Positions 44,937-52,629 of a DNA stretch of 64,000 nt are shown here, one piece after another. The notes beneath the pieces were generated by a model. The model had not been told where the DNA came from. It was given only the letters and a program-made list of their open reading frames with translations, and searched no databases. Both the position numbers and the translations under genes were made by a program. Each line of letters starts with the position of its first letter. Position 1 is the first letter of the stretch. Source of the stretch: an uncultured Eggerthella sp. (GTDB lineage Bacteria > Actinomycetota > Coriobacteriia > Coriobacteriales > Eggerthellaceae); the NCBI GenBank assembly GCA_959607715.1, contig CAUHNN010000001.1, positions 124,001 to 188,000 on the forward strand. The letters are read 5' to 3'.

Positions 44937-45623
44937 ATGGAGAGAATACGAAAGGCGGCGAAGGCCACGAGTGTAATCGTCATCGCCATACTCACAGCGC
45001 TTGTTGTCACCGCACTATGCTCACCAGAGGAAGATTGGACAGAACTGGCTGAGATGATGGAAAGCCTGGATGGTCAAAGTGACCTGGAAAGACAGATTGA
45101 TTGGGATAATCTCCCGAAAGAGGTAGTCGCTTGGGTCGAGGTGCCTGGCACGAGCATAGACGAGCCCATCGTCCAAGCATCTCCCAACTCTCCGGACGCA
45201 TACCTCTACAAAGACGTGTTCGGCGAGGGGGCATACGGCACGCCTTACATTGACTGCGAATGCTCGATAGATTCTCGCTTCGTCATGGTCTACGGCCACC
45301 ACATGTCCGATGGTTCCGTGTTCGCAGGCTTCGCGAGCTTCATAGATGAAGGTTATGCGCAAGAGCATGATGAAATCATCGTCTACAAACGCTCAGGGGA
45401 GATTCTTAATCTCAAGCCCATTGCGGTGAATATCGTGAGCGCTAGCCAGGAGAGCCTTGTAATAGACCAAGAAACGGAGGTTGCATCTCTTCTTAAATCA
45501 GTGGATCTAAAGCTAGCAGAAGCAAGCAGCGATGGACAACTCTTCGCATTCGCAACCTGCTCTTATCAAACCTGGAACAGCAGAACCGTTGTTTACGCAT
45601 GCACATCTAGCGTAGCACGTTGA
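44937..45623 (+). CDS. srtB: Class B sortase
   Basis: The 228-residue protein has an N-terminal membrane anchor (about 11-28) and an extracellular sortase fold: WVEVPGTSIDEPIVQ, catalytic His in VMVYGHHMSDGSVF, Cys in FATCSYQ and Arg in NSRTVVYACTS. The spacing and the GHHM motif are those of class B. It would cleave the YPKTG signal of the protein encoded just upstream. The ATG has AAGGAG at proper spacing. Dedicated sortase-substrate pairs are common on Gram-positive ICEs. Confidence 0.93.
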   Translation: MERIRKAAKATSVIVIAILTALVVTALCSPEEDWTELAEMMESLDGQSDLERQIDWDNLPKEVVAWVEVPGTSIDEPIVQASPNSPDAYLYKDVFGEGAYGTPYIDCECSIDSRFVMVYGHHMSDGSVFAGFASFIDEGYAQEHDEIIVYKRSGEILNLKPIAVNIVSASQESLVIDQETEVASLLKSVDLKLAEASSDGQLFAFATCSYQTWNSRTVVYACTSSVAR

Positions 45624-45703
45624 CGACGAGCACGACCTCTACTCCAATCCTGCCCGGCCTAGAACGTCCCTTGACTCCTTTGCATCCCGTCATCCCGTCC
45701 CGC

Positions 45704-45745
45704 GCCATCTCCATATGTCAGACCAAGACGGCATATGGAGATGGC
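45704..45745. promoter_or_regulatory. Perfect 14-bp inverted repeat upstream of the AraC-type gene
   Basis: GCCATCTCCATATG and CATATGGAGATGGC flank a 14-base spacer, 88 bp upstream of the AraC start. There is no T tract. The two sites, spaced about 28 bp centre to centre, look like an operator for a dimeric regulator, or the ends of a lost small insertion. Confidence 0.65.
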
Positions 45746-45832
45746 AAAATACGACTATGCAGAACTTGCACCTTTACTACGAGGACGGCAGCTCTTTTTC
45801 TTTGTATTTTACATTTCGTAAGGAAGCGCGAA

Positions 45833-46186
45833 TTGAACCAACTGGAACACCTGAACGACGCGCTTGCGTACATCGAGGACCATCTGGACGGAACTCTCGA
45901 TACGGACGAGGCAGCCCGCATTGCAGCTTGCTCTGCTTACCAGCTGAAGCGGATGTTTCCCTGTCTTGCGGAAATCACGCTCTCGGAATACGTCCGATGT
46001 CGTGCCATGACTCGTGTCGCCCAGGACCTTCTCGGAACCCACGAGAAGGTGATCGACATCGCCCTGCGCTATGGCTACGAGTCACCGAGGGCGTTCTCGA
46101 AGGCCTTCCGACGCGTTCATGGGATGTCGCTGAGCGATGCGTGGCAGCTCGATGCCAAGGTCACGCTTCATCCCCGCTCATATTAG
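45833..46186 (+). CDS. AraC-family DNA-binding domain, effector domain missing
   Basis: The 117-residue product begins at TTG with AAGGAAG upstream: LNQLEHLNDALAYIEDHLDGTLDTDEAARIAACSAYQLKRMF, then IDIALRYGYESPRAFSKAFRRVHGMS. This is the N-terminal double HTH of the AraC/GyrI-like regulators, which normally continue with a 150-residue GyrI-like ligand domain. Here the frame ends shortly after the second HTH and nothing GyrI-like follows. It is either a truncated remnant or a stand-alone SoxS/MarA-like activator. Length fits SoxS-type proteins. Confidence 0.72.
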   Translation: MNQLEHLNDALAYIEDHLDGTLDTDEAARIAACSAYQLKRMFPCLAEITLSEYVRCRAMTRVAQDLLGTHEKVIDIALRYGYESPRAFSKAFRRVHGMSLSDAWQLDAKVTLHPRSY

Positions 46187-46304
46187 AATCAACTGAATCG
46201 AGATGTCATCGGAGCGCACGTCAACGTTCAAGATGATTTCATGACAATGCGATGGAGCGCGCAAACAGCCCTACTGAATACAAAGCCGAAAAAAGCTTTG
46301 CAAC

Positions 46305-48029
46305 CTAACTCTCGAATGAGCAGAGAGCACATTGCTGTTGTGCAAGAAGTGGCGACACAGGGCCTCGACTCAGCGCTACGAATGACTTGGTTGCACGCGA
46401 TATTGCGGTGTAAAGCCGCCTTCTCCACAAATCTGTTTCACCAAGAGCCGTCTTCGAGACGTCGACTAAAATCACATGGTCGAATTCGAGCCCTTTAGCC
46501 TCTTCAAGCGTCAGTACCCTGATATCATCCAAAGGCTTCACGCTTGCGTATTCGCGATACTCAGCAATTTTCAACTGGACGCGCTCCAATTCTTCTGTTT
46601 GAAGCGTGATGATAGCCGCTGACTCTGTGGCGTATTCACCCGCAACGATTCTCTCGATCTCAGATGCGAGTGCTTCTCTGTAGGAGTCGTTATCCTTGCA
46701 TTCCAAGATTCGTGGCTCAGAGCCATTTCTTTGGATCGATTCGATGCGAAGATGTTCGTTGAGATCGGCAAATGATGCGAACAGTCGCGTAATCTCCACT
46801 GTTGACCGATAGCTTATAGCGAGATGCGCCTCGCTGACTGACCCCTTGTGCTTTGCGAACAGTTCCCGTATCTCATCGAAGGAAGCCAATCCTTCGGAAA
46901 GAGCCTGATTCGGATCCCCTAAGAGCAGAAAGCGAGCGCGACAATAGTACGAGGCGATGACGTTAAGCTGTTCAAGGGTGTAATCTTGAACCTCGTCTAT
47001 GAGCACGTACCTTATGTTCTCGGCTTCCAGGCACGCCTCGGCCGGTTCCTCCTTTCCCAACTCGCTCTTGACAAGATCAAGCATCTCGTCAGGCATAAGC
47101 GATGCGCCTTCGACTGCCGAAAGCCCCGATATCTCTTCCTTCAAGCTATTCCACGTATGCATGCGCGGGTTCTTCTCGCCAAGCTCCGGGAGCACGTTCT
47201 CGATGTATTCCTGAAACATGACATTCGGTGTTATAAGCACCACGTTCTCTGGTTTCAGGCTGCCGCGGTTCTGGAAGAACAGGTACGCCAAGCGTTGAAG
47301 CATAACCGAGGTCTTTCCGCTGCCGGCAACGCCCGACACCAGGATCGCAGACGCGTCGGGAGCGCGCACGATCGCGTTCTGCTCCTTCTGGATTGTCGCC
47401 GTGATTTCTTCCATGCGCGAAGAGCGGGCCCGTGACAACGACTCAATGAGCAGGTCATCCTGCAAGGCGATGTCTGTGTCGAAGTACGCGATGAGCTCGC
47501 TGCCGTCTATCTTGAATTGCCGCCGAAGGTCAAGATCCGCCTCGATCGTCTTCCCGTTGGCCTCATAGGAAACCCTTCCCTGCGACTGGCTGTAATACAC
47601 CTCGGCAACGGGAGATCTCCAGTCGTAGACCAGCTGCCCTTTCTCCTTGTCCGAAAAGCCGACGGCTCCAAGATATATCTCCCGAGGCTTGCTTCGGTTG
47701 GGAAACCGCAAGATCAGCTTCGCGAAGTATGGCCTTTTCAGCAGAAGGGAAATGGCTTTGGCTTTTTCGATGTTTATCCGCCGTTCGTTTTCATGTTGCT
47801 TGATTATGGAGTTGGCGGCCTCGTATGCGGCAAGCGTCTCAATGGTGGCCGATGCGTCGGTGAAATCTGGCCTGATGTCTTCCATCATGGAAGACCTATC
47901 TGACCTCGCATTGGATTCGATCTTTTCGATCCTATGCGTAATTGCCTCATTGGTCTTCGAGAGATCGGAATGCACCTCCCTCAAGTGCTTCTGCTCGGAA
48001 TCGAATACGGGATCGCTTGAACGCACCAT
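46305..48029 (-). CDS. helD: HelD-like superfamily 1 ATPase (RNA polymerase recycling)
   Basis: The 574-residue protein has an N-terminal coiled coil (about 8-45), a HelD-type segment REIYLGAVGFSDKEKGQLVYDWRSPVAEVYY, Walker A ILVSGVAGSGKT (233-240), LITPNVMFQEYIENVLPELGE, Walker B YVLIDEVQDYT, and C-terminal helicase motifs (VLTLEEAKGLEFDHVILVD, LYTAISRAT). HelD proteins pull stalled RNA polymerase off DNA, and some members protect against rifamycins. It is shorter than the usual 700-780 residues. It is cargo, unrelated to transfer. A perfect 18-bp palindrome lies 57 bp upstream. Confidence 0.85.
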   Translation of the reverse strand: MVRSSDPVFDSEQKHLREVHSDLSKTNEAITHRIEKIESNARSDRSSMMEDIRPDFTDASATIETLAAYEAANSIIKQHENERRINIEKAKAISLLLKRPYFAKLILRFPNRSKPREIYLGAVGFSDKEKGQLVYDWRSPVAEVYYSQSQGRVSYEANGKTIEADLDLRRQFKIDGSELIAYFDTDIALQDDLLIESLSRARSSRMEEITATIQKEQNAIVRAPDASAILVSGVAGSGKTSVMLQRLAYLFFQNRGSLKPENVVLITPNVMFQEYIENVLPELGEKNPRMHTWNSLKEEISGLSAVEGASLMPDEMLDLVKSELGKEEPAEACLEAENIRYVLIDEVQDYTLEQLNVIASYYCRARFLLLGDPNQALSEGLASFDEIRELFAKHKGSVSEAHLAISYRSTVEITRLFASFADLNEHLRIESIQRNGSEPRILECKDNDSYREALASEIERIVAGEYATESAAIITLQTEELERVQLKIAEYREYASVKPLDDIRVLTLEEAKGLEFDHVILVDVSKTALGETDLWRRRLYTAISRATKSFVALSRGPVSPLLAQQQCALCSFES

Positions 48030-48372
48030 TGCTCTCCTCTCGCACGAACGACAAATCGGCCTCGTATGCGCTCTTGGCCCAAAAGCTTTCGTTTAAACGA
48101 AAGAAAAACCCATCGGCGAATAAAAGACCATCGTCGAGGATATACAAGCAATCTCGAAAAATGCAGCCTGTTTTTTCGGGGATAAATCACGGTATAATTA
48201 AGATGCAAGAAGAGAAGCGGTGCTTCGGATGCTAAAAAGCATCTCTCGATGTAGGTATTTGCCGCCGTGCTGGTTAATTCAATCGAAGCGCGAAACTGCC
48301 CGAATCGGAAAACATTTCATTGAACAGATATTAATGCAAAGAATCAGGAGTCAAGGGGTCGGTTCTCTTGAC
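48030..48372. other. 343-bp gap upstream of helD (no gene)
   Basis: The gap holds the helD promoter region on the minus strand, the palindrome at 48086-48103, and a plus-strand TATAAT near 48191 without a gene downstream. No supported reading frame is present. The rifamycin-associated element known from other actinobacterial helD promoters was looked for and not found. Confidence 0.6.
48086..48103. promoter_or_regulatory. 18-bp perfect palindrome upstream of helD
   Basis: CTTTCGTTTAAACGAAAG is its own complement over all 18 bases and ends 57 bp upstream of the helD ATG. Its length, AT-rich centre and position make it a strong operator candidate for helD control by an unlinked or local HTH regulator. 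Confidence 0.75.
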
Positions 48373-48696
48373 TCATTGATCCATGTGCTTCGCGCCCCAA
48401 TCGCACATGGCATCAAGCACTGGATAGAGCGTCTCGCCTTCCGGCGTGAGGGAGTATTCGGTCTTCGGCGGTACAACGGGGTAGACCACACGCTTTATGA
48501 GGCCGTCTTGCTCAAGCTCGCGAAGCTGCTGAGCCAGCATCTTGTCGGTCGCCTTCGGGATGCGCCGATGCAGCTCGCTGTATCTCAGCGTGTTCCCCTT
48601 GAGGTGCCAGAGTATCACGGCCTTGTACTTCCCGCCGATGAGCGAGATGGTCGCATCCACCGGGCAGTTGAACTCCCGCTTCGCATGAACGCCCAT
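48373..48696 (-). CDS. HxlR-family transcriptional regulator
   Basis: The 107-residue protein has the HxlR (YodB-like) winged helix: CPVDATISLIGGKYKAVILWHLKGNTLRYSELHRRIPKATDKMLAQQLRELEQDGLIKRVVYPVVPPKTEYSLTPEGETLYPVLDAMCDWG. The Cys near the N-terminus (FNCPVD) sits where YodB carries its quinone/diamide-sensing Cys. It is divergent from a nitroreductase gene with a perfect 9-bp inverted repeat between, which suggests electrophile-sensing control of that enzyme. Confidence 0.92.
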   Translation of the reverse strand: MGVHAKREFNCPVDATISLIGGKYKAVILWHLKGNTLRYSELHRRIPKATDKMLAQQLRELEQDGLIKRVVYPVVPPKTEYSLTPEGETLYPVLDAMCDWGAKHMDQ

Positions 48697-48712
48697 GCAT
48701 CCTCCTTACTAT

Positions 48713-48739
48713 CTATTTGGGAAGTATATACCCAAATAG
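48713..48739. promoter_or_regulatory. HxlR operator candidate
   Basis: CTATTTGGG and CCCAAATAG are perfect 9-bp complements around a 9-base AT-rich spacer. The site lies 16 bp upstream of the HxlR start in the gap shared with the divergent nitroreductase gene, so one bound dimer could repress both. Confidence 0.8.
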
Positions 48740-48809
48740 TACATTCTTCCCAACGTGAAATCGGAAGCTATCCTTGGATGCAGAAACCTGTCGAAGAGAG
48801 GAGCTTTCC

Positions 48810-49322
48810 ATGGATTTCCTAGATCTAGCAAAGAAACGGTATTCGGTACGGTCATATAAGAAAACGCCTGTAGAAGAGGAGAAGGTCGCCTGCATCTTGG
48901 AAGCAGCGCGGGTGGCCCCGTCGGCTGCCAACCTACAGCCGACACGCCTTGTCGTCATCGACAACGCGGAGGGAATGGAAAAGCTCAGCCGTGCGGCAAA
49001 TGTCTACAGCGCGCCTCTCGCCATCATCGTGTGCGCGGACCACGCGAAAGCTTGGAAGCGCCCAGCTGACGGCAAGAGCACTGTTGACATCGATGCGTCA
49101 ATCGCCACCGACCACATGATGATGGAGGCAACAAGCCTCGGGCTTGGGAGCGTGTGGATATGCTGGTTCGACCCCGAAGTCGTCGCCCACGAGTTCGGCC
49201 TTCCCGAAACCTTTGAGCCGATAAACGTGCTTGCCATCGGCTACAGTGACGAGCCCGCAAAATCTCCCGACCGACACGCGACCGAGAGAATACCTGTTGG
49301 AGAGCTTCTGGCATGCCATTAG
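48810..49322 (+). CDS. Nitroreductase-family flavoprotein
   Basis: The 170-residue enzyme is a typical small nitroreductase: DLAKKRYSVRSYKKTPVEEEKVACILEAARVAPSAANLQPTRLVV with the FMN phosphate-binding Arg and Ser residues, DIDASIATDHMMMEATSLGLGSVWICWFD, and NVLAIGYSDEPAKSPDRH. It likely reduces nitro compounds, quinones or other electrophiles with NAD(P)H. It is transcribed away from the HxlR gene. GAGAGGAG precedes the ATG. Confidence 0.92.
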   Translation: MDFLDLAKKRYSVRSYKKTPVEEEKVACILEAARVAPSAANLQPTRLVVIDNAEGMEKLSRAANVYSAPLAIIVCADHAKAWKRPADGKSTVDIDASIATDHMMMEATSLGLGSVWICWFDPEVVAHEFGLPETFEPINVLAIGYSDEPAKSPDRHATERIPVGELLACH

Positions 49323-49370
49323 GCGTTTTCTTGGCATAGAATAATGCATCCAGCAAATAGGTAGGTGATC

Positions 49371-49976
49371 ATGGCCACATTCTATGTCGCGCGACATGGA
49401 CAGACGTTGCTGAACGTGCTTGGAAGAGCGCAAGGTTGGTGTGACTCTCCATTAACTACGGAAGGCGAAGATGCCGCAGCGGGCTTAGGCAGCTCGCTCA
49501 AAACTGTTCCGCTGCATGCCGCTTATGCAAGCGACACTATGCGGGCGGTCCAGACGGCACGGATTTGCCTTGAAGCTGCTGGTCAGGGGTTTTGCCCCGT
49601 CGTCGAAGACGCCCGCCTGAGGGAATGGTGCTTGGGCTCGATGGAGGCCGAATCCAACGACGTATTCGCAAGACGGGTTTCGGAATGGATCGGACCTCCG
49701 AACTCTATGGACGACATGAACCGAAGACTGCCGGAGATCGCCGAGGCGTTAAGGGCGCATGACGAAACCCGCACTGCCGAATCGTTTCAATCAATAGCCA
49801 ATAGGGCAATGGGGTTCCTGAAAGATGCCGCTGAGCTACATGGGAGCGACTCGAACATATTGGTCGTGACCCATGCCTTCCTTATTAAAACGATGCTGTT
49901 CGTCATCGAGCCAGAAAGACTGGATGCGCTAGGCAAGATAGACAATGGCTCATTCGTGAAGTTGTGTATTGAGTGA
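49371..49976 (+). CDS. Histidine phosphatase (phosphoglycerate mutase-like)
   Basis: The 201-residue protein has the RHG motif FYVARHGQTLLNVLGRAQGWCDSPLTTEGEDAA, ASDTMRAVQTAR, and the second catalytic His in ILVVTHAFLIKTML. It belongs to the branch that hydrolyses small phosphoesters rather than the glycolytic mutase. The ATG at 49371 is preferred; a GTG two codons earlier is possible. Its stop codon lies inside the stem of a strong terminator. Function on the element is unknown. Confidence 0.88.
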   Translation: MATFYVARHGQTLLNVLGRAQGWCDSPLTTEGEDAAAGLGSSLKTVPLHAAYASDTMRAVQTARICLEAAGQGFCPVVEDARLREWCLGSMEAESNDVFARRVSEWIGPPNSMDDMNRRLPEIAEALRAHDETRTAESFQSIANRAMGFLKDAAELHGSDSNILVVTHAFLIKTMLFVIEPERLDALGKIDNGSFVKLCIE

Positions 49977-50046
49977 GCAAAAGGGGCGTTCCAAAATGCT
50001 CATTGCCTCTTGAACGCCCCTTTTGCTCACCCCCCCCCTTTTTTTT
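49973..50046 (+). terminator. Terminator with 19-bp stem followed by C9-T8 tract
   Basis: Bases 49973-49991 and 50012-50030 are perfect 19-bp complements around a 20-base loop; the left arm includes the phosphatase stop codon. Immediately after come nine C and eight T residues, then another copy of TTTTGCTCAC. The stem and T tract support termination. The long homopolymers are a hypermutable or error-prone site. Confidence 0.8.
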
Positions 50047-50105
50047 GCTCACTCATATTTGCGCAGGTGCTCTTTGGCTCTTTCGATGGTCATGGATCAT
50101 CCTTC

Positions 50106-50699
50106 CTATTGCATGCTCAAACGCCCGAAATCGTCCCACTCGCCGTAAAGCTTTCCTTGGCGCGTTGCTTCGATGAGACGATCGAGTCGTTTTCGGTATT
50201 CATCGGGCCGTGATCGTACTCGTTGGATATTGTCGGCCCGGACGCGCTGATAAAGTGGCGGAAAGCTCTTGAAGCGCGTCCACAAACGGGCTTTCTTGAG
50301 CTCCCCTTCTATGCCTTCGTAGATGCGGAAGCTGCGCGGGCCCATCGCGGGAAGGCAGGCGCGCCCAACATCTGTCATCTTGCCTAATCGCTCAAGACGC
50401 CGTACCCGCTCCTTGTTGAGCTCCGACCACGAGCTTCCTCGCGAGCGTGGCGTAAAGCGCTGAAGCGCGCCGCAGCCTTCGAAGGACTTCAGATGTCCAT
50501 CTATCCATCCGAAGCAGAGAGCCTCTTCCACAGCATCCAAATAGGCGAAGGCATCCTCTGTGGGTCTACCGCGCTTCAGCTTGAGCCAGCATTCGCGCTC
50601 GCTGCCATGATTGTTTTCGAGCCAGCAACGAAATTCTTCCCGCGTATGCGCGATATCGACGTTTTCGAGCTCGTCGAATTCTCTTGGTTCAGCCGCCAT
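50106..50699 (-). CDS. YdeI/OmpD-associated family protein
   Basis: The 197-residue protein matches the YdeI (DUF1905/OmdA) family: SREEFRCWLENNHGSERECWLKLKRG-type opening, YLDAVEEALCFGWIDGHLKSFEG, QRFTPRSRGSSWSELNKERVRRLERLGKMTDVGRACL. Family members have been linked to bacteriocin and stress protection but lack a proven enzymatic role. It starts 1 bp after the stop of an HxlR-type regulator, so they form a two-gene operon. Confidence 0.87.
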   Translation of the reverse strand: MAAEPREFDELENVDIAHTREEFRCWLENNHGSERECWLKLKRGRPTEDAFAYLDAVEEALCFGWIDGHLKSFEGCGALQRFTPRSRGSSWSELNKERVRRLERLGKMTDVGRACLPAMGPRSFRIYEGIEGELKKARLWTRFKSFPPLYQRVRADNIQRVRSRPDEYRKRLDRLIEATRQGKLYGEWDDFGRLSMQ

Positions 50700-50700
50700 C

Positions 50701-51033
50701 TTAGAGTCCCAACTCCTCTTCTCCCCATTGCTTCATGGCGAGCAGGATGGGAATGAAGCTCTCGCCCTGCTCCGTTAGCGTGTACTCGACGCGTGGAGGC
50801 ACCTCGCCGAAGTCGGTGCGCACGAGGAAACCATCATCCACGAGTTCCTTGAGCTGCTTTGAGAGCGTGGATTCGGATATGTTGCCGATGCAACGCCTAA
50901 GCTGCCCGAAATGCCTCACATCTTTGAGCGCAATGTAGAAGAGTATCTCGATCTTCCATTTGCCGCCAATCATGCGTTGAAGCATGGAAACCGACTTGCA
51001 GCGCTCTATCTCCTCGCCCTGCCTCCTTGCCAT
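50701..51033 (-). CDS. HxlR-family transcriptional regulator
   Basis: The 110-residue protein carries the HxlR winged helix: SVSMLQRMIGGKWKIEILFYIALKDVRHFGQLRRCIGNISESTLSKQLKELVDDGFLVRTDFGEVPPRVEYTLTEQGESFIPILLAMKQWGEE. Cys residues at about 12 and 44 could sense electrophiles. It drives expression of, or represses, the YdeI gene downstream. An inverted GTACT/AGTAC repeat lies just upstream. It is the second HxlR regulator in this cargo block. Confidence 0.9.
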   Translation of the reverse strand: MARRQGEEIERCKSVSMLQRMIGGKWKIEILFYIALKDVRHFGQLRRCIGNISESTLSKQLKELVDDGFLVRTDFGEVPPRVEYTLTEQGESFIPILLAMKQWGEEELGL

Positions 51034-51048
51034 AAACCCAACTCCTAT

Positions 51049-51070
51049 GTACTACAAAAAATATCAGTAC
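51049..51070. promoter_or_regulatory. GTACT-N12-AGTAC inverted repeat, HxlR operator candidate
   Basis: The 5-bp arms flank an A-rich spacer 16 bp upstream of the HxlR start, in the gap shared with the radical SAM gene. HxlR regulators often bind repeats of the GTACT type. The arms are short, so this is suggestive only. Confidence 0.5.
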
Positions 51071-51150
51071 TTCCAATTCTAGAGCTTCATTTGCATGATG
51101 GATGCGACAAGCCTAATCCTCATATGAGGATCCGAAGCAAGGAGCACATC

Positions 51151-52083
51151 ATGCATTACACGGGAACAATCTGGAGGCCGCCCTATGAGGCCGATTCCCT
51201 CATCTTGGAAGCGACTGCGGGATGCACACATCGTGCTTGCAAATTCTGCACGCTCTACGACGAGCTTCCCTTCAAATTTAAAGCATCGGAACTATCCACG
51301 ATAGAATCCGACCTCCTTGAGGCGCAGACATGGTTCCACGATCCGCTGTCGAAGATTGAGACGCGCCTTTTCAGCCTTCCAACATCCAAACGTTGCCGCG
51401 TCTTTCTTGCAGGTGCTAACCCGTTTGCCCTTAAGGCGAAGCGTCTGCTCGAGATTGCCGATCTCGTTCGCAAGTATTTTCCGTGGTGTAGGACAATCGG
51501 CTGTTTCGCGCGCGTGACAGATGTCGCCTCGAAAACAGGCGAGGAGCTTGCAGCCCTTCGCGAAGCGGGATACACCGGCCTCACCATCGGGATAGAGACG
51601 GGAGATGATGCCGCCCTTGCCTTCATGAACAAAGGTTACGCAGCGCAAGACATCATTGCGCAGTGTGCACGCCTGGATGCGGCGGACATCGCCTATGCCT
51701 TCTTTTATCTCGCGGGAATCTCAGGGAAAGGACGTGGTATCGAGGGCGCGCGGCTCACGGCGGCAGTCTGCAATCAAACGCGCCCCTCCCTCATCGGAGC
51801 GAACATGCTCACCATCTACAAAAACTCCGAGCTTTACCAGGAGATTCTGGCTGGCAACTGGGAGGAAGAAACGGAGATCGAGAAGTATCAGGAAATCAAA
51901 GCTCTCGTCGAAGGTCTGGAAATTCCCGTGGAATTCGCCATGCTCGGTGCATCGAATCCCGTGATGTTACAAGGCAGATTGCTCAAGCAACGTGCGCAAA
52001 TCGTTGCAACCCTCGACCGTGTGATAGAAGAAATCGGAGAGGACAAGCTGCGCCTCTATCGCACGAACCTGAAGCACCTGTGA
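51151..52083 (+). CDS. Radical SAM protein (COG1032-like)
   Basis: The 310-residue enzyme has the iron-sulfur motif ATAGCTHRACKFCTLYDELPFKF: Cys spacing is CX4CX2C, as seen in a branch of COG1032-like radical SAM proteins with GCTHNKCTFC. A (beta/alpha) barrel follows with RVFLAGANPFALKAKRLLEIADLVRKYFP, GLTIGIETGDDAALAFMNKGY and IGANMLTIYKNSELY. No cobalamin domain is present. Substrate is unknown. AAGGAG precedes the ATG. It is divergent from the HxlR-YdeI pair. Confidence 0.87.
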   Translation: MHYTGTIWRPPYEADSLILEATAGCTHRACKFCTLYDELPFKFKASELSTIESDLLEAQTWFHDPLSKIETRLFSLPTSKRCRVFLAGANPFALKAKRLLEIADLVRKYFPWCRTIGCFARVTDVASKTGEELAALREAGYTGLTIGIETGDDAALAFMNKGYAAQDIIAQCARLDAADIAYAFFYLAGISGKGRGIEGARLTAAVCNQTRPSLIGANMLTIYKNSELYQEILAGNWEEETEIEKYQEIKALVEGLEIPVEFAMLGASNPVMLQGRLLKQRAQIVATLDRVIEEIGEDKLRLYRTNLKHL

Positions 52084-52139
52084 TGCGTTTGGGTATTCAA
52101 GCAAGCATTCCTTAATACCGTCGTTTCTCACGCATAACC

Positions 52140-52598
52140 TTATGCTGCACTTCCGAGCTCGCTGAGCGCCTTTAGGGTCGCGTCCACGTTCTCGGCATGC
52201 CAGTTCTTGTACCCACCTGCATACTGCGAGGCATAAATACCAGAAAGACGGCTGTCGCTCAGCCCCTTCTGCTGTGAGGTAAGACGGACGCTGCCGCCGC
52301 TCGTTTCGATGTCGATGATCACATTGAGCAGGTCGTTGGTAAGCTTCACGGATTCAATGTCTGCATAGGGAACAACGAGTGAGACGTCCCGTTCCAACGT
52401 TCCCCAAAAGGACTCGAATGGAAGCAGGATGAGCTCGTTCTCGCACATCTGGAGAACCGCCACATCCCATGTTTCGAAAAAGCGGACGATCTTTTCGCTC
52501 AGATCCCCCGCTGCGCCTTTGACGATGATGCACCTATCTTCCAGGGGTTCATATCCTGCTTCTATCGCATATTCCCAAACCTTTTCCTCACGCGCCAT
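52140..52598 (-). CDS. Hypothetical protein (152 aa)
   Basis: The ATG has AAAGGAG upstream (GAAAGGAGAATAGTT). The protein is soluble, opening MAREEKVWEYAIEAGYEPLEDRCIIVKGAAGD, then alternating strands ENELILLPFESFWGTLERDVSLVVPYADIESVKLTNDLLNVIIDIETSGGSVRLTSQQK, a pattern like bacterial PH domains. The C-terminus KNWHAENVDATLKALSEL is helical, as in PH-like folds. The assignment is by pattern only. It probably shares a transcript with nothing; the DUF6440 gene lies 31 bp upstream in the same direction. Confidence 0.7.
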   Translation of the reverse strand: MAREEKVWEYAIEAGYEPLEDRCIIVKGAAGDLSEKIVRFFETWDVAVLQMCENELILLPFESFWGTLERDVSLVVPYADIESVKLTNDLLNVIIDIETSGGSVRLTSQQKGLSDSRLSGIYASQYAGGYKNWHAENVDATLKALSELGSAA

Positions 52599-52629
52599 AA
52601 CTATTCTCCTTTCATCAGAAGCGCTTTAT

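Noticed and set aside
51220..51260. Damaged radical SAM cluster motif (CX4CX2C instead of CX3CX2C)
   Set aside because: The CX4CX2C spacing occurs in a known COG1032-like branch, so it is not evidence of inactivation.
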